From positions 558,001-622,000 of the forward strand of contig NZ_JBAWKJ010000001.1 of the NCBI RefSeq assembly GCF_037095755.1: a stretch of DNA of 64,000 nucleotides, given 5' to 3'. Under the pieces are notes generated by a model. It did not search any database, was not told where the DNA came from, and was given only the letters and a program-made list of their open reading frames with translations. The stretch is from Sphingopyxis sp. CCNWLW2 (GTDB lineage: Bacteria > Pseudomonadota > Alphaproteobacteria > Sphingomonadales > Sphingomonadaceae). Numbering within the stretch: the first letter of the stretch is position 1; each line of letters opens with the position of its first letter. A program made the translations under genes and the position numbers. Shown here in pieces: positions 19,182 to 31,549 of the stretch.

Positions 19182-19924
19182 TTGGAAATTCCCCCCGCCG
19201 CGCGATTCATCGCCTGAGCATATTCGCCGGTGACGCCCATCGCCTTCATGCTGACAACCTCGTCGGCGCTCAGTTTCCGGTATCCCGCCGCAGCGAGCCC
19301 GCGCACATAGGCGCCGTCGACGCCGAGCGCCTTGCACGCGATCGCATCCTCCACATCGGTCAGCACCAGCGCCTCGGACTTCAGGTCGCGGATATATTCG
19401 GGCCGCACCTCGAGCGCCGCCGCCGCGATCAGGTCGTCGGCATCCTTCGGCCGCACGCCCTCGCGCGTCAGCCCGTCGGCCAGTGCGATCGTCGCATCGA
19501 CCAGCAGCATCGCAAGCAAGGTCGAACGCCGGTCGGGCACCAGCCCGCGTTCGCCGAGCGCGCGCTCGAACGCGGGGTCGGAGGTGAAGCGGCATTCGCC
19601 CTTCCCCTCGAACGCGCGGGTCAGCGTGCCGGCGCATGCCAGCGTCCCCGCGTCGTGCGTCACGGTAAAGCGGACCGGCCCCGGCGTCTCCCGACCCAGC
19701 GCAGCCTCCGCAGCGGCGAAATAGGGGCGCGAGCCGTCGAAGCTCTGATCGCTGCTCGACTGTTTGTGCCGGATGCGCACCCGCGGCGCGCCCTTCTTTC
19801 CGCCCGCGGGCTCGGCGACCCAACTGACGTCGCTCAGGATGAGCGGATCGGCGGCGGCGGTCGGCGCCGAACAGGCGAGGATCGACAGCAGCGCGGCGCC
19901 GCCGGCAAATAACAGGGCTTTCAC
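19178..19924 (-). CDS. Exported protein with C-terminal repeats shared with the M56 protein
   Basis: A 248-residue exported protein of unknown function. The signal peptide ends ACSAPTAAA. A beta-rich middle part (about residues 25-130) carries one Cys in GTLACAGTL and another in GECRFTSD, a possible disulfide. The C-terminus has three repeats of about 28 residues, for example LSADEVVSMKAMGVTGEYAQ and the weaker DAIACKALGVDGAYVRGL. The same repeats form the tail of the M56 protein encoded upstream. The start is GTG 19924, with GGAGG at good spacing; ATGs further up lack a site. It overlaps the receptor gene by 4 bases and follows the M56 gene by 113 bases. Confidence 0.78.
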   Translation of the reverse strand: MKALLFAGGAALLSILACSAPTAAADPLILSDVSWVAEPAGGKKGAPRVRIRHKQSSSDQSFDGSRPYFAAAEAALGRETPGPVRFTVTHDAGTLACAGTLTRAFEGKGECRFTSDPAFERALGERGLVPDRRSTLLAMLLVDATIALADGLTREGVRPKDADDLIAAAALEVRPEYIRDLKSEALVLTDVEDAIACKALGVDGAYVRGLAAAGYRKLSADEVVSMKAMGVTGEYAQAMNRAAGGISK

Positions 19925-20037
19925 TTGGTGCACTCCTCCCTCCGTGCGCCGGGCGAGCGTCATCGCTCGCCGCCGCAGCGGCAATTTTGAATCAGGTTTC
20001 GATTAATCGTCGGTCGCTGCGGACGAATGTCCGGGCG

Positions 20038-21759
20038 TCAGTCGCGGACGGGCGGCTCGGGCGGTTCCGGGGTTGCGGGGAATTCGATCCGTGCGCTCCG
20101 GCCATCCCCGCGCCGCGCCTCGATCACGCCGCGTTCCATATCGACGACCGCAACATTGTCGCCGCGCACCGCTTTCGCGACCGGACGCGGCATCGCCGCG
20201 GGACGATGCTTCGCCATGGGCCGGAACCCGCGCGTCGCACGCAGTTCGATCGCGTCGTTGGCGTCGCGCATCCTCACGCCCGACTTCTGCATGTCGGTGA
20301 CGAAGTCGCAGTCGACCCCCATCGCCTTCAGCGCGATCAGATCGTCGACCCCGATGTCTGGGAAATGCGATTTCATGTCGCGGGCAAAGGCCGCGTTGAC
20401 GCCGACATGCCGCGCGCCGACCAGTTCGTCGAAATCGGCGCCGGGAATGACATCGCGCATCTGGCGGATATAGGCCGGATCGATCCCGCTCGCCTTTGCC
20501 GAGATGATCTCGTCGGCGTCCATCGACCCACCGCTCTCGCGCATCTTTTCGACATATTCTGGGGTCACGCCGACCGCGCGCATGCCGACAAGCTGTTCGG
20601 CGGAGAGCGGCTTCGACGTCGCCGTGGCGGCCACCTCGACGGCGGCAGCCTGCGCGGCCACAGCCGACGCGGATGTCACGCTCGTCGTCTGCTTGGTCGT
20701 CGAGGCGACGACGGAGTGGACGTCCGCCGTCGCCGCGGGCTTCGCGGTCGCCGAAAAAGCCGCCAGCGGCGCGGTCACGCCCGCCAGCACCACCAGGCTC
20801 ATCAGGATCCAGCTCGCGCTCGCCGGGCCGCGCTTCAGGCTGCCGTCGAGCACGCGCGTGATGCGGCGCTTCAGGCTGTCCTTGCCCGGCGCGACGCCAT
20901 GGGCGGCGAGCAGCGCGCCCTGATTGTCGTGTCGTGCGGCGCCGACCAGCAAAGTCGCATAATCGGGTCCGTTAATATCGGCCATGAGCACCGCATCGTC
21001 GGCGGCTTCCTCGCGCAATTGGTGGCTTTCGCGCGCCAATACCCACACCAGCGGGTTGAACCAGAAGACCGCGCACGCAACGCGCGCGCCAAGCAGCTTC
21101 GCCCAATCGAGCCGTGCGACATGCGCCAGTTCGTGCGCAATGATCGCCTCGGCCTCACCCGATGCCGCGACGGCTTTCGGGCTCAGCACGATCGTCGGGC
21201 GCAGCACGCCCCAGCTGATCGGCGAGCGCAATTCGTTGCTCACCAGCAGCGCGGTGCCATGCTTGAACCCCATGCGCCGCTGCGCCTCGGCAAGCGCCGA
21301 CAGCCACGACCGCTCGACCAATATTTCGGCGCGCCCGCGCATCGCGAACAGCCGCACGACAGCAAGCGCCATCACTCCAGACAGCAGCGCGAGCGGGACA
21401 AGATAGAGAAAGGGGGCAAGGTCGCTCCACGAAAAGACGATCGGTGTCGATCCGGCACCTTCGACCACGACAGGAACTGACGTCGCGGCGGGTGCCGGAT
21501 CGATCGCCGATCCCCCGGTTGTTGCCGTTTGCACGATCGGCGCGGCGGGTTCGAAGGACCAACTCGCGGGAAGCGGCGCCCATTGGGGCAGCAACAGGAT
21601 CGCCGCAGGCAGCGCGAGCAGCGCCATCAGCCCGGCGTGCGCGATCATCGACCGCTCACCGGCCGAGCGCGACCGCGCCAGCCGCAACAGCCCCAGCGTC
21701 AGCGCCACGACGACAACGGACTTCCAGGCCAGACCCAGCAACATGGCGGTGGTCAGCAT
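20038..21759 (-). CDS. BlaR1/MecR1-like M56 membrane metallopeptidase with repeat sensor tail
   Basis: A 573-residue inner-membrane peptidase. N-terminal helices (about residues 1-60 and 115-140) precede the M56 zinc site HELAH near residue 209 and the downstream Glu in LREEAADDAV near 250. A last helix (ILMSLVVLAGVTAPLAAF) lies near 318-336. In BlaR1 the part after this helix is a penicillin-binding sensor. Here it is replaced by an Ala/Thr linker and four to five repeats of about 28 residues (residues 385-512; e.g. LVGMRAVGVTPEYVEKM, LIALKAMGVDCDFVTDM). By family, it should cleave the BlaI partner on signal. It starts at ATG 21759, overlapping the BlaI stop by one base. Confidence 0.85.
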   Translation of the reverse strand: MLTTAMLLGLAWKSVVVVALTLGLLRLARSRSAGERSMIAHAGLMALLALPAAILLLPQWAPLPASWSFEPAAPIVQTATTGGSAIDPAPAATSVPVVVEGAGSTPIVFSWSDLAPFLYLVPLALLSGVMALAVVRLFAMRGRAEILVERSWLSALAEAQRRMGFKHGTALLVSNELRSPISWGVLRPTIVLSPKAVAASGEAEAIIAHELAHVARLDWAKLLGARVACAVFWFNPLVWVLARESHQLREEAADDAVLMADINGPDYATLLVGAARHDNQGALLAAHGVAPGKDSLKRRITRVLDGSLKRGPASASWILMSLVVLAGVTAPLAAFSATAKPAATADVHSVVASTTKQTTSVTSASAVAAQAAAVEVAATATSKPLSAEQLVGMRAVGVTPEYVEKMRESGGSMDADEIISAKASGIDPAYIRQMRDVIPGADFDELVGARHVGVNAAFARDMKSHFPDIGVDDLIALKAMGVDCDFVTDMQKSGVRMRDANDAIELRATRGFRPMAKHRPAAMPRPVAKAVRGDNVAVVDMERGVIEARRGDGRSARIEFPATPEPPEPPVRD

Positions 21760-22133
21760 CACCCTCTCCCTTCGCGCGCTTTGGCGATCATCTGTTCGAG
21801 TTCGTCGAGTTCGCTATTGCTCATCTCGTCTTGCATGCCGAGCAGGGCGGCGGCGGCGCTGGTCGCCGATCCATTGAAAAAGACACGCACGACTTGCGAC
21901 AACGCCGACTTGCGCGCGGTCTTGTCCGACACGCTCGGCGCATAGACGAAGCCGCGCTCGGACTGTTCGCGGGCGACAAAGCCCTTCGTCTCGAGCCGCT
22001 TCAGCATCGCGCGGATCGCCGAACCCGACAATTCGTCGGCCAGCGCCTCGCCGATCTCGATCACGGTCGACGCGCCGCGCTCATAGAGGATATCGACGAT
22101 TTCGCGTTCTCGCGGGGGCAGGCTGGACAACAT
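21759..22133 (-). CDS. BlaI/MecI/CopY-family transcriptional repressor
   Basis: A 124-residue winged-helix repressor (LPPREREIVDILYERGASTVIEIGEAL ... FVAREQSERGFVYAPSVSD). The family binds TACA-N2-TGTA operators as a dimer and is inactivated when the M56 partner triggers its cleavage. Two such operators lie directly upstream. I place the start at ATG 22133, which has GAGG eight bases upstream; a GTG at 22142 is in frame but sits on that site. It is the first gene of the cassette and probably represses it, itself included. Confidence 0.9.
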   Translation of the reverse strand: MLSSLPPREREIVDILYERGASTVIEIGEALADELSGSAIRAMLKRLETKGFVAREQSERGFVYAPSVSDKTARKSALSQVVRVFFNGSATSAAAALLGMQDEMSNSELDELEQMIAKAREGRG

Positions 22134-22149
22134 ACGACTCACCTCATGC

Positions 22150-22179
22150 GCTACATTTGTAGCGTGCTACATTTGTAGC
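22150..22179 (-). promoter_or_regulatory. Two tandem BlaI-type operators
   Basis: Two identical 14-base sites, GCTACATTTGTAGC, at 22150-22163 and 22166-22179, 16 bases apart centre to centre. Each is a 6-bp inverted repeat around TT and contains TACA-N2-TGTA, the core bound by BlaI/MecI. They sit 17-46 bases upstream of the repressor start, where they would cover the promoter of the cassette. The flanks (ATGCG / CGCAT) extend the outer symmetry. Confidence 0.85.
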
Positions 22180-22275
22180 GCATGCTTGGCAAGGGGTTTT
22201 ATTCGGATAATACACGGGGGCGAAAAAGGGGCCGCTTCAGGGTGGGGTGCCGCCATTAACGTAGCGAGCTGATTT

Positions 22276-22297
22276 CCCCTCCCGCCTGCGGGAGGGG
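22276..22297. repeat. Intergenic hairpin, copy 1 of a CCCCTCCCGC family
   Basis: Perfect 10-bp inverted repeat (CCCCTCCCGC / GCGGGAGGGG) with a 2-base loop. It lies in the 400-bp gene-free spacer between the BlaI operators and the ABC-F gene. A second hairpin, CCAGC-TT-GCTGG, follows it near 22311-22322. Confidence 0.75.
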
Positions 22298-22394
22298 CAG
22301 CGAGGCTTGCCAGCTTGCTGGCTAGCCGCAGCGGGGTAGGCTGATCGCAAAATTGCTGGCCCACCAGCGTTCAGAGTCGCGTGCCTCTGAACGC

Positions 22395-22416
22395 CCCCTC
22401 CCGCAAGCGGGAGGGG
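22395..22416. repeat. Intergenic hairpin, copy 2 of the CCCCTCCCGC family
   Basis: Same 10-bp arms as at 22276-22297, with loop AA instead of CT. The two copies, 119 bases apart, show a small interspersed palindrome family in the 22180-22538 spacer. Apart from these hairpins and the leader ORF, I see nothing else in that spacer. Confidence 0.75.
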
Positions 22417-22538
22417 AGAAGAAACGGCTACAACCGGCCGTTTTCAGAACATCGTTGGCCCAGCCCCTGGCCCACCCCGGTTGCATGCCGCAACCACAGC
22501 CCCTACATTCGAGGCTCAACCAACCGGAGATTCCCGCC

Positions 22539-22640
22539 ATGGACCACAACCTGACCGCAACGCAGCCCCGCCTTGCCGCCAGGAAAGTTCATGTTCATGC
22601 CTTCGATTACGATCTCCCATCTCAGCTGGTCCACGCCTGA
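22539..22640 (+). CDS. Possible leader peptide overlapping the ABC-F start
   Basis: A 33-codon frame with ATG 22539, preceded by GGAGA eight to nine bases upstream, which is a better site than many real genes here have. It ends at 22640, inside the ABC-F coding sequence and out of frame with it, covering the ABC-F ribosome site and start at 22591. Translating ribosomes would therefore alter access to that start. Antibiotic-resistance ABC-F genes are often controlled by such leaders. It could equally be a chance frame. Confidence 0.35.
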   Translation: MDHNLTATQPRLAARKVHVHAFDYDLPSQLVHA

Positions 22641-24180
22641 CGGCCGCGCCGTCCTTTCGGACCTCAACCTCAATTTCCAGCCCGAACGCACCGGCATCGT
22701 CGGGCGCAACGGCGTCGGAAAATCGACGCTCCTGCGCCTGCTGACCGGCGAACTCACGCCCGCGTCGGGCAGCATCGCGGTCGACGGCAGCATCGCGATG
22801 CTGCGCCAGACGGTGCAGGTCGCATCGCACGAAAGCATCGCCGACCTGTTCGGCGCACGGGACGGCCTCGCCCTGCTGCGCAAGGCCGAAGTGGGCGAAG
22901 CCAGCGTCGAGGAGATCGGCGACGCCGACTGGACGCTCGAGGCGCGGATCGACGAGGCGCTCGCGGGCGTCGGCCTGCCGCTTCCCGCCGACACGCCGCT
23001 CGCACAGCTATCGGGCGGCCAGCGCACGCGCGCCGCGCTCGCCGGGGCAATGTTCGCCGCGCCCGATTTCCTCCTCCTCGACGAACCCACCAACAATCTC
23101 GACCGCGCGGGTCGCGAAGCCGTGCGTGACCTGCTAGCCGGCTGGCGCGGCGGCGCGATCGTGGTCAGCCACGACCGCGAATTGCTCGAGGAAATGGACG
23201 CGATCGTCGAACTGACCAGCCTCGGCGGCACGCGCTATGGCGGCGGCTGGAGCGCCTATCGCGCGCGCAAGGACATCGAGCAGGCGGCGGTCGAGGCCGA
23301 ACTCGCGGGCGCCGAAAAGGAACTCGGCCGCGTGAGGCGTCAGGCACAAGTCACCGCCGAACGGCAGGCACGCCGCGACGCGGGCGGCAGACGCAAGGCC
23401 GCACGTGGCGACGAGCCCGCCATCCTGCTCGGGACGCTGAAACGGCGCGCAGAGGAAAGCGGCGGCGCGAACCGGCGCCTCGCCGAGCGCCAGCGCACCG
23501 AAGCCGAACAGGCACGCGAAGCCGCGCGCGGCAAGATCGAGGTTGTCGATCCGCTCGCCGTCGCGCTGCCTTCGACCGGTCTGCCAGCATCGCGCACGGT
23601 CCTCGAACTCGAAGGGGTGAGCGCGGGCTACTCCCCCGATCTACCGGTCATCGAAAATCTGTCGCTCACCCTCACCGGCCCCGAACGCGTCGCGATCACC
23701 GGCCCCAACGGCTCGGGCAAGTCGACGCTCCTCGCGCTCGTCGCCGGCACGCTTGCCCCCTGGTCGGGACAGGTCCGCGTCGGCGTGCCCTTTGCGCTCT
23801 TCGACCAGCGCGTCAGCCTGCTCGACCCTGCGCTGTCGATCGCCGGCAATTTTCTCGCGCTCAATCCGGGGACGACGAACAACCAGTGCCGCGCCGCGCT
23901 TGCCCGCTTCCGCTTCCGCGCCGACGCCGCCGACCGTATCGTCGGGACCTTAAGCGGCGGGCAGATGCTCCGCGCGGGGCTCGCCTGCGTCCTCGGCGCG
24001 CCAGAGCCGCCGCAGCTCCTGATCCTCGACGAGCCCGGCAACCATCTCGACATCGACTCGCTTACCGCCGTCGAAACCGGTCTCGCCGCCTATGACGGCG
24101 CGCTGCTCGTCGTCAGCCATGATGCGGCGTTTCTGGGCGCGATCGGGATCACGCGAACGGTCGAATTGACCATAGCCTGA
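22591..24180 (+). CDS. ABC-F family ATPase (ribosome-associated)
   Basis: A 529-residue soluble protein with two ABC domains and no membrane segments. Domain 1: GRNGVGKST, LSGGQRTR and DEPTNNLD. Domain 2: GPNGSGKST, LSGGQMLR and DEPGNHLD. Between them is a charged helical linker (about residues 215-320) with many Arg/Glu, the segment that reaches the ribosomal P-site region in characterised ABC-F proteins. Members act as translation factors or protect ribosomes from antibiotics; which applies here is unknown. ATG 22591 has AGGA seven bases upstream; an ATG at 22597 is also possible. Confidence 0.88.
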   Translation: MFMPSITISHLSWSTPDGRAVLSDLNLNFQPERTGIVGRNGVGKSTLLRLLTGELTPASGSIAVDGSIAMLRQTVQVASHESIADLFGARDGLALLRKAEVGEASVEEIGDADWTLEARIDEALAGVGLPLPADTPLAQLSGGQRTRAALAGAMFAAPDFLLLDEPTNNLDRAGREAVRDLLAGWRGGAIVVSHDRELLEEMDAIVELTSLGGTRYGGGWSAYRARKDIEQAAVEAELAGAEKELGRVRRQAQVTAERQARRDAGGRRKAARGDEPAILLGTLKRRAEESGGANRRLAERQRTEAEQAREAARGKIEVVDPLAVALPSTGLPASRTVLELEGVSAGYSPDLPVIENLSLTLTGPERVAITGPNGSGKSTLLALVAGTLAPWSGQVRVGVPFALFDQRVSLLDPALSIAGNFLALNPGTTNNQCRAALARFRFRADAADRIVGTLSGGQMLRAGLACVLGAPEPPQLLILDEPGNHLDIDSLTAVETGLAAYDGALLVVSHDAAFLGAIGITRTVELTIA

Positions 24181-24286
24181 GCGGCGAAGCCGAGGCGGCC
24201 AGGCGCCGGCGCATTTTCATGCCGGCGCGCCATCTTTCGGCGCACTCGCTAACCTTCTTTTAACCAGCGCCCCCCAACAACCGCCT

Positions 24287-24802
24287 ATGCCTATTTTCGG
24301 ACATTTTCTTCCATCGGCGCCCGGCGCCGAAAAACGTTTCGACGCGCGCCGAAAACTCAGCCTTCTCGCCTCGGGCTTGCGGCATGACGGCACGGGCCTC
24401 GAAGTCCAGATCCACAATATCTCCGGAACGGGTCTGCTGCTCGAAAGCGACATCAAACTGACGGCCGGCGACCGGATCGAGATCGAGCTTCCGCACGCCG
24501 GCGACATAACCGCGGTCGTCATCTGGGCGAGCGGACGGCTGTTCGGATGCCAGTTCGAAGGTCCGGTATCGCCCGCAACGCTGAGCGCCGTCGAACTCAA
24601 GAGCGCCATCGGCCCGGCCCCCGAACTGACGGACGCCATCGACCCGGCGCCCGAGGTCGAAGAAGATCAGGCGGCACCGGTGATCGACGAAGCACCCGGG
24701 GAACCCGAGACGTTGCTGGATCTGATCGACCGCAGCCGCGAACAGATCGCGCTCGCCGCCGGCATCAGCGCCGAAAAGGTCCGGATCATCGTCGAATTCT
24801 AG
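24287..24802 (+). CDS. PilZ-domain protein (cyclic-di-GMP receptor)
   Basis: A 171-residue cytoplasmic protein. Both c-di-GMP motifs are present: an Arg-rich RxxxR-type segment KRFDARRK and NISGTGLLLES, the (D/N)xSxxG motif. The PilZ barrel ends near residue 105 (IWASGRLFGCQFEG) and an acidic tail follows. Binding of c-di-GMP is well supported by the motifs, but the process controlled is not. A diguanylate cyclase is encoded 10 kb downstream (34759-35940), without evidence of pairing. Confidence 0.88.
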   Translation: MPIFGHFLPSAPGAEKRFDARRKLSLLASGLRHDGTGLEVQIHNISGTGLLLESDIKLTAGDRIEIELPHAGDITAVVIWASGRLFGCQFEGPVSPATLSAVELKSAIGPAPELTDAIDPAPEVEEDQAAPVIDEAPGEPETLLDLIDRSREQIALAAGISAEKVRIIVEF

Positions 24803-24811
24803 CAGGGAAAT

Positions 24812-25462
24812 TTAGGCTGCCAGCACCCGCGCCATCAGCCTTTCCTCCTTCGCAATCCACGTCGCAATGCTCGGCCGCGACAGGATCGCCTCGCTCCACG
24901 CCGCGATCTTCGGATGCGTCGCCGGATCGATGCATGCGCCGCAATGACGCAGGTTCATCAGCGGTGATGCCACCGCGAGGTCGGCGAGCGTCAGCCGGTC
25001 GCCGACGAGAAACCCCGACGCCGGGATCGCGCTTTCAAGATAGGCGAGCAGCTTGGGCAATTCCTCGCCTTCCGCCTGCACCGCCGCGGCCAGATCGCCT
25101 TCGCGTCCGAGGAATTTCGGCGCGACGATCCGGTTGAAAAACATCTTGCCGCTGCATGCGGCAAACACCGTATCGCCGAACTCCTCCCACCAGATCACCC
25201 GGCCGCGCGTCTGCGGATCGGCGGGGATCAGTGCGGGTTCGGGATATTTCGCCTCGACATATTGGATGATCGCGCTCGAATCGGCGAGCAGGAAGCCGTC
25301 ATCGTCCATCGCGGGCATCTTGCCGAGCGGCGAGGCGGCGCGAAACCCCGGGTCGGGATCGCCGATCCCGACGCCCTGCAGCTCGAAATCTATCCCCTTT
25401 TCGCCAAGATATGCCAGCAATTTGCGCACGAACGGCGACACCACCGACCCGTAAATGATCAT
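24812..25462 (-). CDS. Glutathione S-transferase family protein
   Basis: A 216-residue GST. The thioredoxin-like N-terminal domain (MIIYGSVVSPFVRKLLAYLGEKGI) has Ser-Pro at the active-site position, then GKMPAM (cis-Pro) and DSSAIIQYVE, which binds the gamma-glutamyl part of glutathione. The helical C-terminal domain ends with the N-capping motif LTLADLAVAS. It is a single, probably cytoplasmic gene, convergent with the PilZ gene. Substrate unknown. Confidence 0.88.
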   Translation of the reverse strand: MIIYGSVVSPFVRKLLAYLGEKGIDFELQGVGIGDPDPGFRAASPLGKMPAMDDDGFLLADSSAIIQYVEAKYPEPALIPADPQTRGRVIWWEEFGDTVFAACSGKMFFNRIVAPKFLGREGDLAAAVQAEGEELPKLLAYLESAIPASGFLVGDRLTLADLAVASPLMNLRHCGACIDPATHPKIAAWSEAILSRPSIATWIAKEERLMARVLAA

Positions 25463-25632
25463 CGCACTTCTCCCATTCTATATGCGGCATCATAGGCAAT
25501 GGGTTTTCGCTTGCAACCGGCCAGCGATGGGGCCGAACCGGCACGAAATTTACTTGCTATCAGCCCTTCCGCATGAAACATCTGAGTATGGAGGGGGGCG
25601 CTGCTACGGCAGCCATCAGGCAGGACAAGATA

Positions 25633-27235
25633 ATGCGCCCTTCAACCTGGGCAGATCGGCTGTTGGCGCTGCTGGTCCGCTTCGTCGGGCTGGTTATCCT
25701 GCTTGCGACCATCGTCGCGGCCAGCGCCAGCTTCCTCTATAATCAGGCCGAAGAAGCCGATCAGGCCGAACGCGTCGCGGCGCAGTTCAACATGCGGCTG
25801 CGCGACCATGTCGCGATCCTCGAAGGCGTGCGCGCGCTCTACCAGTCCGACGCCGCCGCAAGCGGCCCCGGCATCCGCGCCTATCTGGGCGCGCTCCAGC
25901 CACAGGTCCATGCCCCGGGGATGGAGGGCATCGGCATCGCCGCCGCGATGCGCGCGGGTACGCCGGCCGCGATCGAGACGCGGCTGCGCGAAAATTACGG
26001 CGAGAATATCAAGGTGTGGGGCGAGACCGACCAGCCCGTCGGCTTTCCCGTCATCCTCCTCGAGCCCTATACGCCGCGCCGCAATGTCGCGCTGGGCTTC
26101 GACATGTACAGCGAGCCGGTGCGGCGCGCGGCGATGCGACGTGCCTGGCAGACCGGGCGCCCTGCCGCGAGCGGCATCGTCCATCTCGCGCAGGAACGGG
26201 CGGCAAAGGTCAAGCAGCGAGGCTTTCTCATCTACCTCCCCGTCTACACCCGCGGGTCGGACCCGGGGGTGATGGGCAATGCGGCGACGGCGCCCGGCAC
26301 CCGGCCGGTCGAGGCGTTCGTCTACGCTCCTTTTCGCATCAACGACATGATGAAGGCCGTGCTCGGATCGCAGCTCGACAAGATCGACGGGCTCGAAATC
26401 CGCGCCGGCGCCGGTCCCTCGGCACCGGTCGTTTTCCGCCACGGCAAGATGGGCTGGGACGCGCAGGAACAGGTGCTGCGTATCGCCGATCGGCAATGGA
26501 CGATGCACATCTCCTACGGCCGCATCCTCGAGCGGTTGGGGCGCCCGCTCGGCATCTTCATCTTCGGCGTCGCGCTTGCGCTGCTCGCGACCCAGCTTCA
26601 CCGCGTCCAGCGACGCCGCATCAACGCGTTTCAGGCACTCGCCGCGCAAAGGGCGCGCCACGCCGAAGACCGGGAATTGATGATCGGCGAGATGGCGCAC
26701 CGGATGAAAAACGCCTTCGCGCGCATCGGTGCGCTCGCGCGCATCACGCTGCGCGAATCCGAAAGCCTCGAGGACTTCGAAGCGAAGTTCGATGGGCGCA
26801 TGCGCGCGCTCTCGGACGCCAAGCAGATGCTCGTCACCGGTGCGGTCGACAGCGTCGATCTGGGACGAATCGTCCACCGCGAGCTTGAGCTTGCCGGTCG
26901 CTCGCCCGAACAGCTCGCCGCGATCACGGGCCCCAACGTCCGCCTCGACGACGAGGGCGCACAGGCGCTTTCGCTCGCGGTCCACGAATTCGTCACCAAC
27001 AGCATCAAATATGGTGCGCTGGCGGGCATGGGCAACCTCGCGGTCAGCTGGCACCGCGACGGGGGCGACATCCAGCTCGACTGGGTTGAAAGCAACCTTG
27101 CCGAAACCCCGCACATCGACTGCGAGAGCTTCGGCACTCAGTTCATCCGCACCCTGATCGAACGCCAGCTCAAGGGCAGTTGGCAGCGCACCGCGGTTGA
27201 CAACCGCCTCTCCATCGTCATTCGCTGGCCGGACA

Positions 27236-27252
<17 letters not shown>
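25633..27252 (+). CDS. CHASE-domain HWE/HisKA_2-type sensor histidine kinase
   Basis: An inner-membrane sensor of about 539 residues. A first helix (LLVRFVGLVILLATIVAASA) is followed by a periplasmic CHASE-type domain (VRALYQSD, FVYAPFRINDMM) and a second helix (GIFIFGVALALLATQL). The kinase core has the H-box EMAHRMKNAFARI, the N-box HEFVTNSIKYGAL, the HWE-type DWVE and a G-box ESFGTQFI. The start at ATG 25633 has AGGAC at good spacing; an in-frame ATG at 25573 lacks a site. Its end overlaps the 5-oxoprolinase start by 17 bases, so it belongs to that transcript. No cognate response regulator lies nearby. Confidence 0.85.
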
Positions 27253-30820
<3,568 letters not shown>

Positions 30821-30877
30821 TTTGGCGACAGCGCGGTCTACCCCACGCGGGGATGACGGGATGAAGGGGTATCAATC

Positions 30878-31549
30878 ATGCTCGTGCTGATCGGCATCCT
30901 GATCATCATCGCGGGCTTCCTGCTCCGCTTCAATCCGCTGCTCGTCATCATGGCCTCGGCGCTCGCGACCGGCCTCGCCGCGGGGCTCGACATCGCCGCG
31001 ATCATCGCGGCCTTCGGAAAGGCGTTCAACGACACGCGCTATGTCTCGATCGTCTGGATCGTGCTTCCAGTGATCGGCCTGCTCGAAGCCTATGGGTTGC
31101 AACAGCATGCGCGCAGCCTGATCGGCCGCATGAAGGGCGCAACGCTCGGCCGCCTGCTCGCCTCCTACCTGCTCCTCCGCCAGGCGATGGCGGCGGTCGG
31201 CCTTACCTCGGTCGCGGGGCACCCGCAGACGGTGCGCCCGCTCGTCGCCCCGATGGCCGAGGCGGCCGCCGAGGCACAGAATGCAGCGCTCAGCGACGAC
31301 CAGCGTGAGGAGATCAAGGCCTTCTCCGCCGCGACCGACAATGTCGGCCTCTTCTTCGGCGAGGATATCTTCCTCGCGATCGGCTCGATCCTGCTGATGA
31401 AGGGGCTGCTCGAGGGCTATGGCTATGTCATCGAACCGCTGCACTTCTCGCTCTGGGCGATCCCGACCGCGATCGCGGCGTTCATCATCCATGGCTTCCG
31501 CCTCCGCCGCCTCGCAAAACGCATGATGAAACCGGAGGCGAGCGCATGA
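30878..31549 (+). CDS. DUF969 membrane protein, probable 5-oxoproline permease component
   Basis: A 223-residue inner-membrane protein with about five to six hydrophobic helices (first: MLVLIGILIIIAGFLL). The loop GHPQTVRPLVAPMAEAAAEA and FGEDIFLAIGSILLM are family-typical. DUF969 and DUF979 proteins usually occur as neighbours and, as I recall, cluster with 5-oxoproline-degrading genes, so they are suspected to form a transporter. The stop overlaps the DUF979 ATG (ATGA), which supports production as a complex. Confidence 0.8.
   Translation: MLVLIGILIIIAGFLLRFNPLLVIMASALATGLAAGLDIAAIIAAFGKAFNDTRYVSIVWIVLPVIGLLEAYGLQQHARSLIGRMKGATLGRLLASYLLLRQAMAAVGLTSVAGHPQTVRPLVAPMAEAAAEAQNAALSDDQREEIKAFSAATDNVGLFFGEDIFLAIGSILLMKGLLEGYGYVIEPLHFSLWAIPTAIAAFIIHGFRLRRLAKRMMKPEASA

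Noticed and set aside
24200..24233. GCGCCGGC ... GCCGGCGC possible terminator after the ABC-F gene
   Set aside because: The stem has a 10-base loop with several competing registers, and no T run follows. It was not strong enough to list.
30840..30866. Half of a GAAA-loop hairpin before the DUF969 gene
   Set aside because: Only one arm is recognisable. It is mentioned with the hairpin family but not listed as a feature.
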